A DNA stretch of 64,000 nt from contig NZ_FOKB01000011.1 in assembly GCF_900111895.1 (NCBI RefSeq), positions 62,001 through 126,000 of the forward strand. Direction: 5' to 3'. Below the pieces are notes generated by a model. The model ran no database searches. It saw only the letters and a list, made by a program, of their open reading frames with translations, and was not told where the DNA came from. The DNA is from Pseudomonas simiae (GTDB lineage Bacteria; Pseudomonadota; Gammaproteobacteria; Pseudomonadales; Pseudomonadaceae). Below, one piece after another: positions 1-8,522 of the stretch; the stretch's first letter is position 1; the number at the start of each line of letters is the position of its first letter. The translations under genes were made by a program, and so were the position numbers.

Positions 1-553
1 CAGCACCGACTTTCAGGGCGTCTTCAGCCTTGTTTTCCTTACCGGCGGCGATCCATTCGATAGCGTTGTCGGCACCGATCAGACGCGGCAGGCGTACGGT
101 GCCGCCGAAACCTGGGTAGATGCCCAGTTTGACTTCAGGCAGGCCGATCTTGGCAGTGGCCGACATGACGCGGAAGTCCGCCGCCAGGCACATTTCCAGG
201 CCACCGCCCAACGCGATGCCGTTGATCGCGGCGACGGTCGGTACGTTGAGGTCTTCAAAATCGCTGAAGATCTTGTTGGCTTCGAGGTTGCCAGCCACCA
301 GCTCGGCATCGGGCAGCTTGAAGTTGTCGACGAATTCGGTGATGTCAGCGCCGACGATGAACACGTCCTTGCCGCTGGAGACGATCACGCCCTTGACCGA
401 AGCATCAGCTTTGATGGTGTCTACGGCCTGACGCAATTCATTCAGGGTTAGACGGTTGAACTTGTTGACGGACTCACCCTTGAGGTCGAATTTCAGTTCG
501 ACGATGCCACTTTCAAGAGCCTTAACCGTGATGGCTTTACCTTCGTAAATCAT
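1..553 (-). CDS. fadB: Fatty acid oxidation complex alpha subunit FadB, N-terminal part
   Basis: This is the first 184 residues of the multifunctional beta-oxidation enzyme; the rest lies beyond the window's left edge. The visible part is the enoyl-CoA hydratase (crotonase) domain. It has the oxyanion-hole segment ALGGGLEMCLAADFR with Glu120 and a second acidic residue in GLPE (Glu140), matching the two catalytic glutamates known in E. coli FadB (119 and 139). The ATG at 553 is preceded by GGAGA. The full protein should add a 3-hydroxyacyl-CoA dehydrogenase domain and work with the thiolase FadA, normally encoded next downstream. In P. aeruginosa the equivalent fadBA5 operon is controlled by the fatty-acid-responsive repressor PsrA; a PsrA-like site lies upstream at 716-729. 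Confidence 0.96.
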   Translation of the reverse strand, partial: MIYEGKAITVKALESGIVELKFDLKGESVNKFNRLTLNELRQAVDTIKADASVKGVIVSSGKDVFIVGADITEFVDNFKLPDAELVAGNLEANKIFSDFEDLNVPTVAAINGIALGGGLEMCLAADFRVMSATAKIGLPEVKLGIYPGFGGTVRLPRLIGADNAIEWIAAGKENKAEDALKVGA

Positions 554-715
554 CAACTGATCTCCACGATATGGAAGCTGAACAGTACACATTGGACGCT
601 GGCCTCTGGCTGGACATTGATGAATTCGCCAATGTTCAAGCCAATCCGCCAGGCACACCCGCCAATGCGATAGTCGGGATTCTGTATGAGTCGTCTGACA
701 GACAAACGCTCAATT

Positions 716-729
716 CATACGCCCGTTTG
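716..729. promoter_or_regulatory. Possible PsrA operator upstream of fadB
   Basis: CATAC-GCCC-GTTTG fits the PsrA pattern (C/G)AAAC-N2 to 4-GTTTG(C/G) with one mismatch. It lies about 165 bases upstream of fadB, whose orthologue in P. aeruginosa is PsrA-controlled. A perfect 11-base palindrome, GTCTGACAGAC (693-703), lies between this site and fadB. The match is short and may be chance. Confidence 0.35.
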
Positions 730-914
730 ATTTGGGTACGCCACCTTCATCCAATTCCGGGCAATTGTCAATCGCTCGAAAGGCTAGGAAAAACGCGACT
801 TTCCAGTCATTTCAGAACCCCGACCATAAGCCCGTGATTCGTCAATATTCAACTATTCACGAAATCAATAATAGAAAAGATCTGGGAAAAGGCTGTACAG
901 AACGGGATATACCG

Positions 915-921
915 CTAGGCT
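915..921 (+). promoter_or_regulatory. Sigma-S-like -10 element for the small RNA
   Basis: GCTAGGCTA (core CTAGGCT) resembles the extended -10 of RpoS promoters (KCTAYRCT) with one mismatch. It lies about 7 bases before the inferred 5' end of the structured transcript that ends at the terminator at 997-1023. No clear -35 is visible, which is common for sigma-S promoters. Confidence 0.35.
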
Positions 922-927
922 AGCGAC

Positions 928-1023
928 AACCCTGACGCGCCTGGATGAACATCCGACGCGGGAAACACAGATTTACCGGCCTGCCTGGCCAACTCCAGCC
1001 CGATGATGATGTCGGGCTTTTTA
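928..1023 (+). ncRNA. Probable small regulatory RNA with intrinsic terminator
   Basis: About 95 bases in the gap upstream of fadB have the layout of a bacterial small RNA. A sigma-S-like -10 comes first. A hairpin follows (CGCG at 936-939 pairing with CGCG at 957-960, with inner GGAT-GAAC-ATCC), then a single-stranded stretch, then a strong intrinsic terminator. No convincing protein frame ends before this plus-strand terminator, and the minus-strand genes on both sides cannot use it because they lack a T tract in that direction. The possible sigma-S promoter makes the RpoS-dependent Pseudomonas RNA RgsA (P16) one candidate identity, but I cannot confirm this from memory of its sequence. The 5' end is inferred. 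Confidence 0.5.
997..1023 (+). terminator. Rho-independent terminator, plus strand only
   Basis: AGCCCGA (997-1003) pairs with TCGGGCT (1012-1018) around an 8-base loop and is followed directly by TTTTTA. The reverse direction has no T tract. It therefore ends a plus-strand transcript starting inside the fadB upstream gap. Confidence 0.8.
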
Positions 1024-1034
1024 TTGCCTGGCTT

Positions 1035-1472
1035 TTAGGCAAGCGCCTTGAGCAACACATCGATATCTTTCAACACACTCGCCTCGCCCTTCTCGCCCCA
1101 ATACAACGCAATCATCTGCTTGTCGGCCTCGACCTTGTAGACGTTGGTCGGCAGCTTTGCAAAATGCGGCAACAACTTCTCATCGACACACACTTCACGC
1201 CACTGATTGACCCACACACCCGGCTCCAACTGCCAGTAACTCCAGATGGCCGGCGTGCTCCCGCGCCGTGGCCGGCAGTACTGCGCACAGGGGCTCGGCG
1301 GCTCCTGCTTGAGCCAATGGGGCCACTCCTGGGGCGCCAACTGCATGGCCAGGCCGATACGGCGTGCTTCCATGCGCAGGGCCATGCGCCCGCTCTGATG
1401 GCGCGACGGCCGCAGCCATGCCAGAGGGCTCAGAACCACCACAAGGATTGACACCACTATCCAGACCGTCAT
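1035..1472 (-). CDS. Conserved membrane-anchored protein of unknown function
   Basis: A 145-residue protein with one N-terminal hydrophobic segment (about residues 3-19, WIVVSILVVVLSPLAWL) followed by a soluble domain rich in Trp and charged residues. The sequence suggests a bitopic inner-membrane protein facing either side. It lies between the universal stress protein gene and fadB, the place occupied in P. aeruginosa by a hypothetical gene, so it looks like a conserved Pseudomonas protein. I recognise no enzyme motif. It is separated by 105 bases from the divergent plus-strand stress gene. Confidence 0.75.
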   Translation of the reverse strand: MTVWIVVSILVVVLSPLAWLRPSRHQSGRMALRMEARRIGLAMQLAPQEWPHWLKQEPPSPCAQYCRPRRGSTPAIWSYWQLEPGVWVNQWREVCVDEKLLPHFAKLPTNVYKVEADKQMIALYWGEKGEASVLKDIDVLLKALA

Positions 1473-1577
1473 ATGTGTACTCCCGAATTTCTAGATGAGC
1501 GGATTTGATCTGACGCAACCCCATCCGCTTGAAAGCAGCCATACTGAACTTATTGCAGTCCCCTGGAGGAACGCCCC

Positions 1578-2018
1578 ATGTCCTACGAACATATTCTGGT
1601 CGCTGTCGACCTGACCGAAGAGTGCGATCCAGTCATCAAGCGCGCCCGCGCCTTCGCGATCGCCAGCGGTGCCAAACTGTCGCTGGTGCATATCGTCGAA
1701 CCAATGGCCATGGCCTTTGGGGGTGACGTGCCCATGGACCTTTCCCAGTTGCAGCAACAACAGTTCGATCAGGCCAAAGAGCGCCTGGACCGGTTGATTC
1801 TCAAATACCCCGAAGTGACCAAGGAAAACTCCCACCTCACTTACGGCCAACCGCGCCAGGAAATCCACCATCTGGCCAAGGAACAAAACTGCGACCTGAT
1901 CGTGGTGGGCAGCCATGGCCGGCATGGTCTGGCGTTGTTGCTGGGCTCCACTGCCAATGATGTATTGCATGGCGCGCCGTGTGATGTGCTGGCCGTGAAG
2001 CTGGTGAAATCCTCTTAA
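1578..2018 (+). CDS. Universal stress protein, UspA family
   Basis: A 146-residue single-domain Usp protein. The start MSYEHILVAVDLTEE is the typical first strand of the fold. The ATP-binding signature G-2x-G-9x-G-S is present (Gly111, Gly114, Gly123-Ser124), so it should belong to the nucleotide-binding subgroup. The ATG at 1578 follows a good TGGAGGAA ribosome site. Members are cytoplasmic and are induced by starvation, anaerobiosis or other stress; the exact role here cannot be read from sequence. It ends in a strong bidirectional terminator shared with the convergent uup gene. Confidence 0.93.
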   Translation: MSYEHILVAVDLTEECDPVIKRARAFAIASGAKLSLVHIVEPMAMAFGGDVPMDLSQLQQQQFDQAKERLDRLILKYPEVTKENSHLTYGQPRQEIHHLAKEQNCDLIVVGSHGRHGLALLLGSTANDVLHGAPCDVLAVKLVKSS

Positions 2019-2043
2019 GCACATTTTCAACTGTATTTCATAT

Positions 2044-2087
2044 AAAAAACCCGGTGCTCATGAAAATGAACACCGGGTTTTTTATTA
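2044..2087. terminator. Bidirectional terminator between usp and uup
   Basis: AAAAAACCCGGTG pairs with CACCGGGTTTTTT around a 14-base loop. A and T tracts flank both sides, so it can stop transcription of the convergent stress protein and Uup genes. Confidence 0.9.
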
Positions 2088-2099
2088 CGTGCAGATCAC

Positions 2100-4019
2100 T
2101 CAGGCATCCAGCTCGGCCCAACGCTCAACCAGCACTTCCAACTCCTGATTCAGTTTCTCCAGGGAAGCAATCACCTTGGCAGTTTCCGCCGCCGGACGCA
2201 GGTAGAAACCCGCGTCAGCCATCTCCGCTTCTACCGCGGCAATCTGCTGTTCCTTGGCGTCGATATCACCCGGCAAGGCTTCCAGCTCACGCTGCAGCTT
2301 GTAGCTGAGCTTCTTCTTGCCAACCGGCGCCGACTCCACAACCGGCGTAGCAGCTGCCACTGGCGCCACCACCGCCGAGTTCAGGTCAGCTTTGCCGGAC
2401 TTGCTCTCGGTCACGCCCAACAGACGCGGCGAGCCGCCCTGACGCAGCCAGTCCTGGTAACCACCGACGTATTCACGCACCTTGCCTTCGCCTTCGAAGA
2501 CCAGGGTGCTGGTGACCACGTTGTCGAGGAATGCCCGGTCGTGGCTGACCATCAGCACAGTGCCGTTGAAGGTCAGCAGCACTTCTTCCAACAGCTCGAG
2601 GGTTTCCACGTCGAGGTCGTTGGTCGGTTCGTCGAGGACCAGCAGGTTGGCCGGCTTACTGAACAGCTTGGCCAGCAGCAGGCGCGCACGCTCTCCCCCG
2701 GACAAGGCTTTCACCGGTGTACGGGCACGCTGCGGGCTGAACAGGAAGTCACCCAAGTAGCTTAGGACGTGGCGGCTCTGGCCGTCGATATCGATAAAGT
2801 CGCGACCTTCGGCGACGTTATCGATCACGGTTTTTTCCAGGTCCAACTGGTGGCGCAACTGGTCGAAGTAAGCCACGTCGATGCGCGTACCCTCTTCCAC
2901 GGTGCCGCTGGTCGGCTGCAGACCGCTGAGCATCAGCTTGAGCAACGTGGTCTTGCCGGTGCCGTTGGCGCCCAGCAGGCCGATACGGTCGCCGCGCTGC
3001 AGGACCATGGAGAAGTCCTTGATCAGGAACGGGCCGTCCGGGTGATGGAAGCTGACGTTCTCCAGCACCATCACCTGCTTACCCGACTTGTCGGCGGTGT
3101 CCAGCTGGATATTGGCCTTGCCGGTGCGCTCGCGACGCTCGCTGCGCTCGACCCGCAGGGCTTTCAGGGCACGTACGCGACCTTCGTTACGGGTGCGGCG
3201 GGCCTTGATGCCTTGACGGATCCAGACTTCTTCCTGGGCCAGCTTCTTGTCGAACAGCGCGTTGGCGGTTTCTTCGGCGGCCAGCGCGGCTTCCTTGTGT
3301 ACCAGGAAGCTGGCGTAGTCGCCGTTCCAGTCGATCAGACCACCACGGTCCAACTCAAGGATGCGGGTCGCCAGATTCTGCAGGAAGGAACGATCGTGCG
3401 TGATGAACAGCACAGCGCCCTGGAACTCCTTGAGGGCTTCCTCCAGCCAGGCAATCGCGCCGATGTCCAGGTGGTTGGTCGGTTCATCGAGCAACAACAG
3501 GTCCGGCTCGGAAACCAGGGCCTGGGCCAGCAGCACACGACGACGCCAGCCACCGGACAACTCGGCGAGCGTCTTGTCGGCCGGCAGTTGCAGGCGGCTC
3601 AAGGTGCTGTCGACCAGTTGCTGCAAGCGCCAGCCATCACGGGCTTCGAGGTCTTGCTGGACGTGCATCAGCTTGTTCAGGTCGTCTTCGGTGACACAGT
3701 TTTGTGCCAGGTGATGGTATTCGGCGAGCAGCGCGCCGACGCCGTCGAGGCCTTCGGCAACCACGTCGAACACTGTCCGTCCGTCGGCCACCGGCAATTC
3801 TTGCGGCAATTCGCCGATCTTGAGGCCCGGCGCGCGCCATACGGAGCCGTCATCGGGCTTCTGGTCGCCTTTGACCAGCTTCATCATGCTGGATTTGCCG
3901 GTGCCGTTGCGGCCGATGATGCACACCCGCTCACCACGGGCGATCTGCCAGGACACCTTGTCCAACAACGGCATAGCGCCGAAAGCAAGGGACACATCGC
4001 TGAATTTGAGCAGGGTCAT
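2100..4019 (-). CDS. uup: ABC-F family ATPase Uup
   Basis: A 639-residue soluble protein with two ABC domains and no membrane segment. The first has Walker A GRNGTGKSS (residues 36-44), signature LSGGWRRRVLLAQ and Walker B LLLLDEPTNHLD. The second has GANGTGKTT, LSGGERARLLLAK and LLVLDEPTNDLD. The C-terminal stretch is charged and helical and fits the DNA-binding coiled-coil domain typical of Uup. ABC-F proteins of this branch act on ribosomes or branched DNA; loss of Uup raises transposon excision in E. coli. The start at 4019 (MTLLKF) is chosen over an upstream in-frame one because TTTTTGGAGAA precedes it. Confidence 0.93.
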   Translation of the reverse strand: MTLLKFSDVSLAFGAMPLLDKVSWQIARGERVCIIGRNGTGKSSMMKLVKGDQKPDDGSVWRAPGLKIGELPQELPVADGRTVFDVVAEGLDGVGALLAEYHHLAQNCVTEDDLNKLMHVQQDLEARDGWRLQQLVDSTLSRLQLPADKTLAELSGGWRRRVLLAQALVSEPDLLLLDEPTNHLDIGAIAWLEEALKEFQGAVLFITHDRSFLQNLATRILELDRGGLIDWNGDYASFLVHKEAALAAEETANALFDKKLAQEEVWIRQGIKARRTRNEGRVRALKALRVERSERRERTGKANIQLDTADKSGKQVMVLENVSFHHPDGPFLIKDFSMVLQRGDRIGLLGANGTGKTTLLKLMLSGLQPTSGTVEEGTRIDVAYFDQLRHQLDLEKTVIDNVAEGRDFIDIDGQSRHVLSYLGDFLFSPQRARTPVKALSGGERARLLLAKLFSKPANLLVLDEPTNDLDVETLELLEEVLLTFNGTVLMVSHDRAFLDNVVTSTLVFEGEGKVREYVGGYQDWLRQGGSPRLLGVTESKSGKADLNSAVVAPVAAATPVVESAPVGKKKLSYKLQRELEALPGDIDAKEQQIAAVEAEMADAGFYLRPAAETAKVIASLEKLNQELEVLVERWAELDA

Positions 4020-4232
4020 ACGCTTCTCCAAAAACTGGGCGCGCATTCTACCTGAGTTAGGGGTGGGATGCGGCTGGCATTTTCGCTACCGACACGTTCT
4101 GTAGGACATTTCCAACGAACTTGAACGAACCGCCCGGCAAAGCTTTCGTCTGCGTTGGGCAAAAGGCTAAGCTAGGGGCAATCAGTGTCGGCGGTGCCGA
4201 TGCTAGTCGTGATTTCTCTGCACGGACGTCTC

Positions 4233-6161
4233 ATGCGCAGCCGCCTTTTCAACTTTTTATCTTGTCTGCTTCTTTCCGCCACCGCCGTTCAATCCGCACA
4301 GGCCGTGGACCTCACCACCCAACGTCAATATTACGATGAAGCCAAACGCGCCTTGGCCAAGGGCGATACCGGGCCTTACATGCAATACAGCCAAGCCCTG
4401 GCCGACTACCCGCTGACACCGTACCTGGCCTATGACGAACTGACGGCACGCCTGAAAACCGCGAGCAACCAGGAAATCGAGCAGTTCCTCGCCAAAAACG
4501 GCGACCTGCCCCAGGCCAATTGGATGAAGCTGCGCTGGTTGCGCTGGTTGGCCGAGCGTGGCGACTGGCAGACCTTTGAAAAGTACTACGACGCCAAGCT
4601 CAATTTCGTCGAACTCGACTGCCTGCATGGCCAGTTCCAGCTCACCCACAACCTGAAAGCGGAAGGCTACAAGACCGCCGAAAAACTGTGGATGACCGGC
4701 AAGTCCCAACCGGCGGCCTGCGATGTCACCTTCGGGCAGTGGGCGGCTGACGGCCAACTCACTGAACAGAAGATCTGGGATCGCGCCAAACTCGCCGCCG
4801 AAGCGCGCAACTACGCGCTGGCCAACAGCCTGGTGAAAACCCTGCCCACCCTCGGCGCCCAAGGCCGCTTGATGGTGGACGTGGCGCAGAAGCCCGACAT
4901 GCTCAGCGACCCTTCACGCTTCCTGCCGGCCACTGAGGCCATGTCTGACGCCGTGGGCCTGGGCCTGCGCCGCCTGGCACGCCAGGATCCCGACAAGGCC
5001 ATGGCCCTGCTCGACGGCTACGCCAGCAGCATGCACTTCTCCCGTGACGAAAAAGTGTCGATCGCCCGCGAAATCGGTCTCACCCTGGCCAAGCGCTATG
5101 ACCCGCGCGCCCTTGAGGTGATGACCAAGTACGATCCCGAACTGCGCGACAACACCGTCTCCGAGTGGCGCCTGCGCCTGCTGCTGCGCCTGGCGCGCTG
5201 GGAAGACGCCTACCAGTTGACCCGCAAGCTTCCCCAGGACCTGGCCACCACCAACCGCTGGCGCTACTGGCAGGCCCGCAGTCTGGAATTGGCCGAGCCG
5301 AAGAACCCGCAAGCGCTGGTCCTGTACAAACACTTGGCGCAAGAACGCGATTTCTACGGGTTCCTGGCGGCGGATCGCTCCAAGGCCCCGTACCAGCTGA
5401 AGAACAAACCGCTGCTAATGAGCCAGGCACTGGTCAGCAAGGTGCGTAACACCCCGGGCGTACGTCGTGCCCTGGAGTTCTACGCACGTGGCCAGGTGGT
5501 GGATGGCCGCCGTGAGTGGTACCACGTGAGCCGTCACTTCAACCGCGACGAGATGGTTGCCCAGGCCAAGCTGGCCTACGACATGAAATGGTACTTCCCG
5601 GCGATCCGCACCATCAGCCAGGCGCAGTACTGGGATGACCTGGACATCCGCTTCCCGATGGCGCACCGCGACACCCTGGTGCGCGAAGCCAAGGTGCGCG
5701 GCCTGCACTCCAGCTGGGTGTTCGCGATTACCCGTCAGGAAAGCGCCTTCATGGATGACGCCCGCTCTGGCGTCGGCGCCAGCGGCCTGATGCAACTGAT
5801 GCCCGGTACCGCCAAGGAAACCGCACGCAAGTTCAGCATCCCCCTGGCCTCCCCCGCCCAAGTGCTGGACCCGGACAAAAACATCCAGCTCGGCGCCGCC
5901 TACCTGAGCCAGGTGCACAGCCAGTTCAACGGTAACCGTGTGCTCGCCTCCGCCGCCTACAACGCCGGCCCCGGCCGCGTGCGCCAATGGCTGCGCGGCG
6001 CGGATCACCTGAGTTTTGACGTGTGGGTGGAAAGCATCCCGTTCGACGAAACCCGCCAGTATGTGCAGAACGTGCTGTCTTATTCGGTGATCTACGGCCA
6101 GAAGCTCAACTCACCACAGCCGCTGGTGGATTGGCATGAGCGGTATTTTGACGATCAGTAA
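4233..6161 (+). CDS. slt: Soluble lytic murein transglycosylase Slt
   Basis: A 642-residue precursor that cleaves the MurNAc-GlcNAc bond of peptidoglycan in the periplasm, leaving 1,6-anhydro ends. A 24-residue signal peptide ends at AQA, followed by a long superhelical repeat region (U and L domains). The C-terminal catalytic domain has ITRQESAF, GASGLMQLMPGTA and AYNAGPGRV. Glu503 of the precursor (about Glu479 mature) corresponds to catalytic Glu478 of E. coli Slt70. The ATG at 4233 is chosen because it gives a proper signal peptide; a GTG at 4185 would put 16 residues before it. It follows uup divergently, as in P. aeruginosa. Confidence 0.95.
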   Translation: MRSRLFNFLSCLLLSATAVQSAQAVDLTTQRQYYDEAKRALAKGDTGPYMQYSQALADYPLTPYLAYDELTARLKTASNQEIEQFLAKNGDLPQANWMKLRWLRWLAERGDWQTFEKYYDAKLNFVELDCLHGQFQLTHNLKAEGYKTAEKLWMTGKSQPAACDVTFGQWAADGQLTEQKIWDRAKLAAEARNYALANSLVKTLPTLGAQGRLMVDVAQKPDMLSDPSRFLPATEAMSDAVGLGLRRLARQDPDKAMALLDGYASSMHFSRDEKVSIAREIGLTLAKRYDPRALEVMTKYDPELRDNTVSEWRLRLLLRLARWEDAYQLTRKLPQDLATTNRWRYWQARSLELAEPKNPQALVLYKHLAQERDFYGFLAADRSKAPYQLKNKPLLMSQALVSKVRNTPGVRRALEFYARGQVVDGRREWYHVSRHFNRDEMVAQAKLAYDMKWYFPAIRTISQAQYWDDLDIRFPMAHRDTLVREAKVRGLHSSWVFAITRQESAFMDDARSGVGASGLMQLMPGTAKETARKFSIPLASPAQVLDPDKNIQLGAAYLSQVHSQFNGNRVLASAAYNAGPGRVRQWLRGADHLSFDVWVESIPFDETRQYVQNVLSYSVIYGQKLNSPQPLVDWHERYFDDQ

Positions 6162-6205
6162 TAAAGGCAGCTTTAAACAGCAAGTTTGAAGCTGCACGCC
6201 ATATA

Positions 6206-6241
6206 AAAATGCCCGCATTTCTCAATGCGGGCATTTTTTTT
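6206..6241. terminator. Bidirectional terminator between slt and ABC exporter
   Basis: AAAATGCCCGCAT pairs with ATGCGGGCATTTT, with loop TTCTCA and a long T run. It serves both convergent genes. Confidence 0.92.
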
Positions 6242-6252
6242 GGGGGTGAGAT

Positions 6253-8028
6253 TTAGTGCGAGGCGCTTTCCTCCACCCCATCACTGAACTGCAACGCTGC
6301 CAACCGCGCATACAGCGGATTGCTCGCAATCAACTGCTGATGCGTGCCTACCGCCACCAGCTTGCCCTGGTCCATCACCGCAATGCGGTCGGCGTTCTTC
6401 ACCGTGGCCAGTCGATGGGCGATCACCAGCGTGGTACGCCCTTGCATCAATTGCGGCAAGGCCTGCTGGATCAGGTGTTCGCTCTGGGCATCGAGGGCGC
6501 TGGTGGCCTCGTCCAGCAGCAGAATCGGCGCGTCCACCAGCAGCGCCCGAGCGATGGCCAAGCGTTGGCGTTGGCCGCCGGAGAGGCCCATGCCGCCATC
6601 GCCCAGGTGGGTTTGGTAGCCGTCGGGCATTTGCAGGATGAAGTCATGGGCGTGGGCAATGCGCGCGGCGGCCTCGACCTGCTCGGCGGTGGCCGTCGGG
6701 TTGCCGTAGCGGATGTTCTCTTCGACGTTGCCGAAAAACAACGCCGGGCTCTGGGACACCAGGGCGAAATGACGGCGCAGGTCCATGGGGTCGAGTTCGG
6801 TCAGCGGGTGGCCCTCCAGCAGGATGCGGCCTTGCTGGGGGTCGTAGAAGCGCAGCAACAGATCAAAAATCGTCGATTTGCCCGCGCCGGACGGGCCGAC
6901 CAAGGCCAGGGTTTCACCGGGGTTGATGGTCAGGTTCAGGCCATCGATGGCATAGCTGTCGGGACGTGAGGGATAGGAAAACCGCAGGTCTTGCAACGCC
7001 ATGCGCCCGCTGACCCGCTCCGGCAGTTGGACGGTGCCGGTGGCGGGCGCCTGGATTTCGTTGCTCGACTGCAACAACTCGCCAATGCGCTCGGCGGCAC
7101 CAGCGGCGCGTTGCAACTCGCCGAGCACTTCGCTCAGGGTGCCGACCGCGCTGCCGACGATCAGGCTATAGAACACAAACGCCGCCAGCTCACCGCCGGA
7201 AATGCGCCCGTTGATCACATCCATGCCACCGACCCACAGCATCACCCCGACGGCGCCGAGCACCAGCATGATCACCAGGGTAATCAGCCAGGCGCGCTGG
7301 GCGATGCGTTTGCGCGCGGTGGTAAAGGCCTCTTCCACGGTCACGGCGAAACGCTGTTCGTCCTGCACCTGGTGGTTGTAGGCCTGCACGGTTTTGATCT
7401 GGCCGAGGGTCTCGGACACATAGCTGCCCACGTCGGCGATGCGGTCCTGGCTTTGGCGCGACAGGCTGCGTACACGTCGGCCGAAGATCAGGATCGGCGC
7501 CAGCACCAGTGGCAGTGCCACCACCACGATACTGGTGAGCTTGGGGTTGGTGACAAACAGCAACACGATGCCACCGATGACCATCAAGGCATTACGCAGG
7601 AACAACGATAAAGACGAGCCGATTACCGATTGCAGCAACGTGGTGTCAGTGGTCAGCCGCGACTGGATCTCCGAACTGCGATTGTTCTCGTAAAAGCCCG
7701 GATGCAGATAAATCAGGTGGTTGAACACTTGCCGACGGATGTCCGCCACCACCCGCTCGCCGATCCACGAGACCAGGTAAAACCGCGCAAACGTACCCAC
7801 TGCCAACCCCAGCACCAGCATCATGAACAGGCCGATGGACTGGTTGAGCAGGTGCGGCGACTGGGTCATGAAACCCTGGTCCACGAGCAATCGGATGCCC
7901 TGCCCCATCGACAAGGTAATACCGGCGGTGACGATAAGCGCCAACAGCGCGCCGAGCGCGTGCCAGCGGTAGGGCGCAATGAAGCGGCTGGCCAGGCGAA
8001 TCGCACGGCGTTGACGGACTGAGAACAT
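6253..8028 (-). CDS. MsbA-like ABC exporter (fused permease-ATPase)
   Basis: A half-transporter of about 591 residues. The N-terminal half has about six membrane helices, with the coupling region and family-typical RLTTDTTLLQSVIGSSL. The ATPase domain has GPSGAGKST, the signature LSGGQRQRLAIARAL, LLLDEATSALD and a switch histidine in VIAHRLATV. It should homodimerise in the inner membrane and export a hydrophobic compound; the substrate cannot be read. A Pseudomonas paralogue set distinct from MsbA itself contains very similar proteins. I prefer the ATG at 8028 because AGGTGA lies 8 bases upstream; ATG 8037 and GTG 8040 are also in frame but have poor sites. Confidence 0.9.
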   Translation of the reverse strand: MFSVRQRRAIRLASRFIAPYRWHALGALLALIVTAGITLSMGQGIRLLVDQGFMTQSPHLLNQSIGLFMMLVLGLAVGTFARFYLVSWIGERVVADIRRQVFNHLIYLHPGFYENNRSSEIQSRLTTDTTLLQSVIGSSLSLFLRNALMVIGGIVLLFVTNPKLTSIVVVALPLVLAPILIFGRRVRSLSRQSQDRIADVGSYVSETLGQIKTVQAYNHQVQDEQRFAVTVEEAFTTARKRIAQRAWLITLVIMLVLGAVGVMLWVGGMDVINGRISGGELAAFVFYSLIVGSAVGTLSEVLGELQRAAGAAERIGELLQSSNEIQAPATGTVQLPERVSGRMALQDLRFSYPSRPDSYAIDGLNLTINPGETLALVGPSGAGKSTIFDLLLRFYDPQQGRILLEGHPLTELDPMDLRRHFALVSQSPALFFGNVEENIRYGNPTATAEQVEAAARIAHAHDFILQMPDGYQTHLGDGGMGLSGGQRQRLAIARALLVDAPILLLDEATSALDAQSEHLIQQALPQLMQGRTTLVIAHRLATVKNADRIAVMDQGKLVAVGTHQQLIASNPLYARLAALQFSDGVEESASH

Positions 8029-8295
8029 GGAGGGCATCACCTGCGCAGGGGAGATAAGTGTCTACCTCACAACATTGGGGGAACTTGGGTAAATAACAAT
8101 GAGTCAGGTTAATTATGCCCGCCGATGCTGATCCCTAGAGGCTATCGGTCTAACCCCCAGCTGGAAATTTGTAGCGGTTTCTGGTGGACTGGGTGTTCGA
8201 ACCGCTGACCCGACAGGGAGTTGTAACAGCCTGGTCACGCGGGCGGCTTAGAGTAATAAGCAGAGTAGGTACACAACCTGATGAGGAGACAGGCC

Positions 8296-8469
8296 ATGAC
8301 CTTGCAAAATAGCAGCGATGCCAAGATTGAAGTGATCCGCCAGCCGCAGCAATTGCCTTGCTCGTATATCGACGCCCAAGGCCGCGAAGTGCAGATTACC
8401 GAAGAGATGATCCAGCAAGCGTGCAGCGAACTGGAACAGCGACTGGTTAAGCCTGCCCGGCAAGGCTGA
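8296..8469 (+). CDS. Small conserved Pseudomonas protein
   Basis: A 57-residue acidic, soluble protein (MTLQNSSDAKIEV...) with no membrane segment or signal. GAGGAGA upstream favours the ATG at 8296 over the in-frame ATG at 8281. The middle motif CSYIDAQGREVQITEEMIQQAC suggests a short beta hairpin plus helix. It resembles a small uncharacterised family that I recall as PA1571-like, but I am not certain of that name. A strong terminator follows at once, so it is probably a monocistronic gene. Confidence 0.7.
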   Translation: MTLQNSSDAKIEVIRQPQQLPCSYIDAQGREVQITEEMIQQACSELEQRLVKPARQG

Positions 8470-8487
8470 AGCGCCGACGCTCTTTCA

Positions 8488-8515
8488 AACCCGGCCCAGG
8501 TGGCCGGGTTTTTTA
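8488..8515. terminator. Terminator after the small protein gene
   Basis: AACCCGGCC pairs with GGCCGGGTT around a 5-base loop, followed by TTTTTAT. It lies between the small plus-strand gene and the convergent pdxB. Confidence 0.88.
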
Positions 8516-8522
8516 TCGGGGT

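Noticed and set aside
571..837. 88-codon plus-strand frame in the fadB upstream gap
   Set aside because: No ribosome site and no family resemblance; the region fits promoter DNA for fadB better.
2769..4055. Long plus-strand frame opposite uup
   Set aside because: Uup has both ABC cassettes intact on the minus strand; the frame is a codon-use shadow.
8173..8206. tRNA-like GTTCGAAC with AGCGGTT/AACCGCT arms
   Set aside because: No acceptor stem, D-arm or anticodon arm can be built around it; the inverted repeat alone is weak.
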